A stretch of DNA of 36,655 nt, taken from assembly GCA_050252075.1 (NCBI GenBank), contig JBFWLP010000024.1, positions 1 through 36,655 on the forward strand, read 5' to 3'. Positions 32,775-36,655 of the stretch are shown here, one piece after another. The position numbers were made by a program, and so were the translations under genes. Position 1 is the stretch's first letter. Each line of letters begins with the position of its first letter. Source of the stretch: JAAYGT01 sp050252075. GTDB lineage: Bacteria; Pseudomonadota; Gammaproteobacteria; Burkholderiales; Burkholderiaceae_B. The notes beneath the pieces were generated by a model that had not been told where the DNA came from, did no database searches, and saw nothing but the letters and a program-made list of their open reading frames with translations.

Positions 32775-33317
32775 ATGAAAGCCACACCACTTGCCATTCC
32801 CGACGTATTTTTAATCGAGCCGCGCGTATTCGGCGACGACCGCGGCTTCTTTTTTGAAAGCTTCAATCAGGGCCAGTTCGAAGCCGCTATCGGCCGGTCG
32901 GTAACCTTTGTGCAAGACAACCACTCGCGCTCGGCCCAGGGCGTGCTGCGCGGCCTGCACTATCAAATACAGCAGCCGCAGGGCAAACTGGTGCGCGTCG
33001 TATCCGGCGAAGTGCTCGACGTGGCCGTCGACATGCGGCGCGCCTCGCCCACCTTCGGTCACTGGGTCAGCGCCCGGCTCAGCGCCGAAAACAAACACCA
33101 GCTGTGGGTTCCCGAAGGCTTCGCCCACGGCTTCGTCGTTCTTAGCGAATCAGCCGACTTCCTGTACAAAACCACCGACTACTACGCCCCCCAGCACGAA
33201 CGCTGCGTACTGTGGAACGACGTCGACCTGGGCATCAACTGGCAATACACCGGCTCACCCATCCTGTCCGCCAAAGACAACGCCGGCATCCCCTTCGCCG
33301 CCGCCGACACATTCTGA
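32775..33317 (+). CDS. rfbC: dTDP-4-dehydrorhamnose 3,5-epimerase
   Basis: This is the third step of dTDP-L-rhamnose synthesis, double epimerisation of dTDP-4-keto-6-deoxyglucose. The 180-residue cupin has GDDRGFFFESFNQ, the catalytic His62 in VLRGLHYQIQ, and VLDVAVDMRRASPTFGHW with the partner Asp. YAPQHERCVLWNDVDLGINW is the usual C-terminal block. AAGGG lies just before the start, 44 bases after rfbA. As in rfbB and the deacylase, the last 120 bases next to the repeat are very rich in C-ending codons. Confidence 0.96.
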   Translation: MKATPLAIPDVFLIEPRVFGDDRGFFFESFNQGQFEAAIGRSVTFVQDNHSRSAQGVLRGLHYQIQQPQGKLVRVVSGEVLDVAVDMRRASPTFGHWVSARLSAENKHQLWVPEGFAHGFVVLSESADFLYKTTDYYAPQHERCVLWNDVDLGINWQYTGSPILSAKDNAGIPFAAADTF

Positions 33318-33320
33318 GCA

Positions 33321-33371
33321 TTGGGGTCAGAGTAAATTTGGGGTCAGAGTAAAAATATGCTCTGACCCCAA
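33321..33371. repeat. Repeat cluster E: two forward and one reverse core unit
   Basis: Forward units at 33321-33335 and 33338-33352 face one reverse unit at 33357-33371 with a slightly altered end (ATGCTCTGACCCCAA). It starts 3 bases after the rfbC stop and lies between the rhamnose operon and the autotransporter. An AT-rich stretch follows (33372-33470) that probably holds the autotransporter promoter; it contains no gene. Confidence 0.88.
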
Positions 33372-33487
33372 ATTCTTTCACTGTCATATAACGTCATATA
33401 TCGAAAACTACGTATCTTTACGCAATTAATCGTCTCATAATGTAATAAGTGTCACAAAAGTGACGCTTTTTATCCCCTCCGAGAGGT

Positions 33488-35827
33488 ATGCGTATGACAC
33501 GGCATGACAGAAGCATCGCGGGTTTGGCGGTAATAGGTTGCACGGTGGCATGGAGCAGTTGGGCAAATGACAACGTGCTCCTTATACAGAACGAGGCGCA
33601 ATTGGGATCCCCCGATGCGCCTTTTGTTTTTCAGGGGGAAACGCTGCAGGTTGCTGACTCGCTGGTGACGAGCCGGCACTTTGTCATTAATCATCCGGCG
33701 CGTTTTCACATTCCCGACAACGCAACGCTAACGCTGAACGGGCCGATCACCCCGCAGCCAGGCTCGGAGTGGGGGCTGGAGAAAGACGGCCCCGGAACGC
33801 TTGCCCTGGCGTCGGCCGCCACTTACCTGGGCAGTACCCACATAAGGGCGGGCACGCTGCATATTCAACACAACGACGCGCTGGGCGATGGCAATGCGGC
33901 ATTGAATCTGTACAGCGGCAGCACCCTGGCATACGCACCCGGAACCACGGTACGCAAGCTGATACAACTGCACCCGGCCGATCCCGCCCGGCCCGAAGCG
34001 GTGCCCGACGAAATTCGTTTGCACGTTGACAGCGGCGCCGCGACTCAGGCCGGCACCTTGATCGGCAATACAACACTGGCAAAAACCGGGGCGGGGCAGC
34101 TAACCCTGGAAGGATTCGCGCCGTCGCTCGCCCCAATACAGGTACGCGCCGGTACGCTGGCGGTCAACGGGTTTTCCGGCGGGCCCATGCAAGTACACAG
34201 CGGCGCCACGCTGGCCGGCATTGGCGCCGCGGGGCCCACCCACTTTCAGAGCGGATCGTGGCTTTCCCCCGGCCCCACCGTGGGCACCCTATCGTTCACC
34301 GGCGACATTACCTTCGAGCCGTCATCCACCCTGACCGTCGACGTACTGCCCGATGGCCAAAGCGACCGGGTCAACGTGACCGGTGCGGCCTATCTGGCCG
34401 GCCATGTTGTCGCCCACGCGCATGACGGCGACTGGGCCCCCGAAACACGCTACACCATCGTTCACACCCAGGGCGGCTTGCAGGGCACAGCGTTCGACTC
34501 GGTAAGTACCAACTTCGCCTACCTGCAGCCGGAATTGACCTACGACACTCACACGGTCAACCTGACATTGCGGCGCAATACCGTACCCCTGGACGACGTG
34601 ATCGACGACCCCGACGACGACACCAGCGATGATCCGGCCCAGGATCCGGGCGACAGCACCGTGGGCGACGTGCTGGACGATATCGGTGACAACGACACCC
34701 GCGTACCGCCCGACCCACCCCCGTTGGTCGACGATGTAACCCAGACACCCAAGGCGCCCGACCCGGTTACCCCACCCGATCCGGTGACCGAAGTACACGA
34801 CACCGTGGTCGTCATGACAGCCCCGCAGGCCCGCGAAGCCTTGCGGCAACTGGATGGCAGCTGGCCGGCCTCGTTGCAGGCGCAAATAACCAGCGACAGC
34901 CGGTTCTTGCGTACCTTTGCCCTGGCCGGCAGCGGAATAAAGCCGGCCGTTCCAATGGCGGAAGGGGCCCCAACCCCCGGGCCGGCCACCGATTCTGCAT
35001 CCGTGTGGGCGCAAACGTACGCCTCGAATGCCACGCGACAGCCCGACGGCCTGGTGCATGCCGACCAGCGCCAGATGGCCGGCATGATCATCGGAAAAAA
35101 TTTTACTCTGACCCCAAATTTTGCTCTGACCCCAATCGTGGCTGTAGAGCAAAGCCGCATGCGACGCGAGACGGCGGCGGCCAGCGCGCTGTTGCGCAGT
35201 TTCAGTGCCGGGCTGGTGGCGGGGGCGCAGTTGCCCTGGCTGGGCTGGGCCGTGGGTGCGGCCCATACATGGCACTGGCTGACCAGCCGTCGCGCCTTCG
35301 ATCTGGGCGATTTGCGCCAGTGGCTGAACGAAAAAAGGCAGGCACAAACACAGCAGCTGTTCGGTGAAGTCGAGCTTCCCGTATTCTGGCGTTCCGGCAC
35401 CCAGGCATCGGTCTTTGCCGGTGCCGCCTGGGTGCGCACCCGGTTCGATGCCGGCACCGAAAACGGAGGCAGTGCCGCATTGGGGTTCGATGCCAGTGGC
35501 CAGAGCACCGTATTTTCCACATTGGGTTTGCGCGTTGGACACCAGCAGCCAGGCGCCTATGGCCCCGTGCAACTGCACGCACAGGCCGCCTGGCACCATG
35601 CCGGCGGGCAGCGACGTGGACAAAGCGTTGCGTACTTCGCCGACAGCCCGGCTACCCGGCGTTTTCGCAGCACCGGCCAAACCATACCGGAACAAACGTG
35701 GGAAATTGCGTTCGGTTTGAACGGTTTTGTGGGAAAACGCAGCACGGCGAGCCTGCAGTACCGCGGACAATGGAGCAGCCGCAGCCGCGACCATGCGGTG
35801 GCGGTTCAGGCCGCCTGGGTGTTCTGA
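33488..35827 (+). CDS. Autotransporter with acidic proline-rich linker
   Basis: This 779-residue type Va autotransporter starts with a signal peptide ending near residue 27 (AVIGCTVAWSSWA). The passenger (28-365) has autotransporter-associated beta-strand repeats such as LEKDGPGTLALASAATYLGS and LAKTGAGQLTLEGF, and no protease or lipase motif, so it is probably an adhesin-like stalk. A linker rich in Asp and Pro (about 366-437, for example DDVIDDPDDDTSDDPAQDPG) follows. The C-terminal beta-barrel domain runs from about residue 500 to the final Phe (QAAWVF), as expected for BAM-mediated insertion. Residues 539-549 are encoded by two reverse repeat units. The start at 33488 has GAGAGG upstream. 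An ATG at 33494 is an alternative. Confidence 0.87.
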   Translation: MRMTRHDRSIAGLAVIGCTVAWSSWANDNVLLIQNEAQLGSPDAPFVFQGETLQVADSLVTSRHFVINHPARFHIPDNATLTLNGPITPQPGSEWGLEKDGPGTLALASAATYLGSTHIRAGTLHIQHNDALGDGNAALNLYSGSTLAYAPGTTVRKLIQLHPADPARPEAVPDEIRLHVDSGAATQAGTLIGNTTLAKTGAGQLTLEGFAPSLAPIQVRAGTLAVNGFSGGPMQVHSGATLAGIGAAGPTHFQSGSWLSPGPTVGTLSFTGDITFEPSSTLTVDVLPDGQSDRVNVTGAAYLAGHVVAHAHDGDWAPETRYTIVHTQGGLQGTAFDSVSTNFAYLQPELTYDTHTVNLTLRRNTVPLDDVIDDPDDDTSDDPAQDPGDSTVGDVLDDIGDNDTRVPPDPPPLVDDVTQTPKAPDPVTPPDPVTEVHDTVVVMTAPQAREALRQLDGSWPASLQAQITSDSRFLRTFALAGSGIKPAVPMAEGAPTPGPATDSASVWAQTYASNATRQPDGLVHADQRQMAGMIIGKNFTLTPNFALTPIVAVEQSRMRRETAAASALLRSFSAGLVAGAQLPWLGWAVGAAHTWHWLTSRRAFDLGDLRQWLNEKRQAQTQQLFGEVELPVFWRSGTQASVFAGAAWVRTRFDAGTENGGSAALGFDASGQSTVFSTLGLRVGHQQPGAYGPVQLHAQAAWHHAGGQRRGQSVAYFADSPATRRFRSTGQTIPEQTWEIAFGLNGFVGKRSTASLQYRGQWSSRSRDHAVAVQAAWVF
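35103..35135 (-). repeat. Repeat F: two reverse core units inside the autotransporter barrel
   Basis: TTACTCTGACCCCAA (35103-35117) and TTGCTCTGACCCCAA (35121-35135) lie in tandem in the barrel coding region. In the gene's frame they read Thr-Leu-Thr-Pro and Ala-Leu-Thr-Pro, giving NFTLTPNFALTPIVAVE. That pattern suits a beta-strand, and no stop is created in this frame. Confidence 0.85.
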
Positions 35828-35953
35828 GCAGCCCGCGTACTTTTCACGGTGGCTGTTTACGTTCCCGGCCGGTGTTGCTCACACCCCGCTTCCCGTAAGG
35901 TACAAGGATGGTCGCGCTATGGTGGCGCGGCCCCAACTTTGCGGGGCTATGCG

Positions 35954-36655
35954 ATGGGACAAATAGATGCAAGTTACCGGCTGTTGTTCAGTTTCCCGGC
36001 CATGGTGCAAGACTTGCTTGTTTCGCCCTGGCTGGCGTCTCTGACGGGAGCGTTTGATCTGTCGTCGTTGCAGCCGGTCAATGGCGATTTGCTCAGTCCC
36101 CAGTTGCGTCAGCGGCGGGCCGACCTGGTGTGGCGGGTGAAACGCGTCGACGGTCGGGCGGCGGACCCTTGCCCGCGCTGTTTCCGATGGTGTTGTACAG
36201 CGGGGTGCGCCGCTGGTCCGCGCCCCTGCAGCTGCGCGCCTTGATCGACACGGTGCCCAAGCGGCTGGAGCGCTTTCAGCCAAAAATGGAATACGTGCTG
36301 GTGGACGAAGGGGCTTTGGTGGGTCGGCAGGGCGGTAGCGTCGTGATCGAACCGTTGCCGCGCAATTTGGCCCACATTTTGTTCCGGTTGGAGCACAATA
36401 AGGGGGTAGACGATGCGGCGGCGTTGCTGAACTGGCTGGCCCGCCTTACGGCCGGCCCCGAGCACCAGGAGCTGCAGCGGGCGTTTGGTGCGTGGGTGCG
36501 GTATGTATTGTGGCCCCGTGCGGTACCGGAAGGGCGTAAAGTAATAAACTTGCCGGAAACGACTTTAGTGGAGATCGCAGCGATGATGAAAGAGCAATCC
36601 AGATCGTGGGAGCACCAGTGGCTGCAGCAAGGGGTGCAACAAGGCATGCAACAGG
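35954..36655 (+). pseudogene. Broken Rpn-family (PD-(D/E)XK nuclease/transposase-like) gene, runs past window edge
   Basis: Two fragments of the Rpn/putative transposase family lie in different frames. The first (from ATG 35954) reads MGQIDASYRLLFSFPAMVQD and ends near VWRVKRVDG (about 36150), typical of the family start. The second frame begins near 36169 with LPALFPMVLYSGVRRWSAPL and continues through LERFQPKMEYVLVDEG to a Gln-rich tail (SWEHQWLQQGVQQGMQQ) at the window edge. About 60 residues that intact relatives have between these parts, including the LLLEFQS nuclease motif, are missing. The frame also shifts there, so a deletion of roughly 200 bases is likely. No functional nuclease should be made. 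A sequencing error is unlikely to explain the missing stretch. Confidence 0.8.

Overview
The window reads as a high-GC betaproteobacterial chromosome, most likely Burkholderiales/Alcaligenaceae (Bordetella, Pusillimonas or Castellaniella type). Evidence for this is the gltBD pair, an extra basic-tailed IF-1, orphan Bug-type solute receptors without their membrane partners, and protein sequences typical of that family. No rRNA, tRNA, CRISPR array or complete insertion sequence was seen. The family assignment is inference from gene content; no search was run.

Layout. (1) 1-9061, minus strand, core metabolism: gltD (cut by the window edge), gltB, a RAYT-like protein whose catalytic residues appear lost, pgi and infA. 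(2) 9518-12288, plus strand: a class III CoA-transferase, a TetR regulator and an EamA exporter in one tight run. (3) 12334-13392: rfbB, the dehydratase of dTDP-rhamnose synthesis, separated from its partners by about 17.5 kb. (4) 13505-18194: a lower-GC block with a ThDP enzyme, a divergent LysR regulator, an SDR and a Bug receptor, bracketed by two identical 67-bp palindromic repeats. (5) 18284-27074: a LysR regulator divergent from a sulfur-flavoured run of five genes: thiol-dioxygenase-like cupin, a four-rhodanese/cystathionine beta-lyase fusion, a Bug receptor, a BisC-like molybdoenzyme and an AspA/AstE-type deacylase. (6) 27206-33317: surface polysaccharide genes (O-antigen ligase, rhamnosyltransferase-like GT2, WcaJ-type phosphosugar transferase, rfbD, rfbA, rfbC). 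(7) 33488-35827: an autotransporter. (8) 35954-36655: a broken Rpn-family nuclease gene running off the edge.

The most unusual structure is a dispersed repeat with the 15-bp core TTGGGGTCAGAGYAA. It occurs in six places (13396, 18231, 25595, 27112, 33321, 35103). In four it forms head-to-head inverted clusters at the borders of the gene modules. Copies also lie in frame inside two coding sequences (the BisC-like enzyme and the autotransporter barrel), and one copy supplies the stop codon of a LysR gene. The accessory metabolic modules seem to have been placed inside an O-antigen locus at these repeats.

How the genes work together. RfbA, B, C and D make dTDP-L-rhamnose. WcaJ starts a lipid-linked glycan, the GT2 enzyme extends it, and the ligase joins the polymer to lipid A-core. 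The sulfur run could import, deacylate, reduce and cleave an N-acylated S-substituted cysteine or its S-oxide; this is a hypothesis from gene content.
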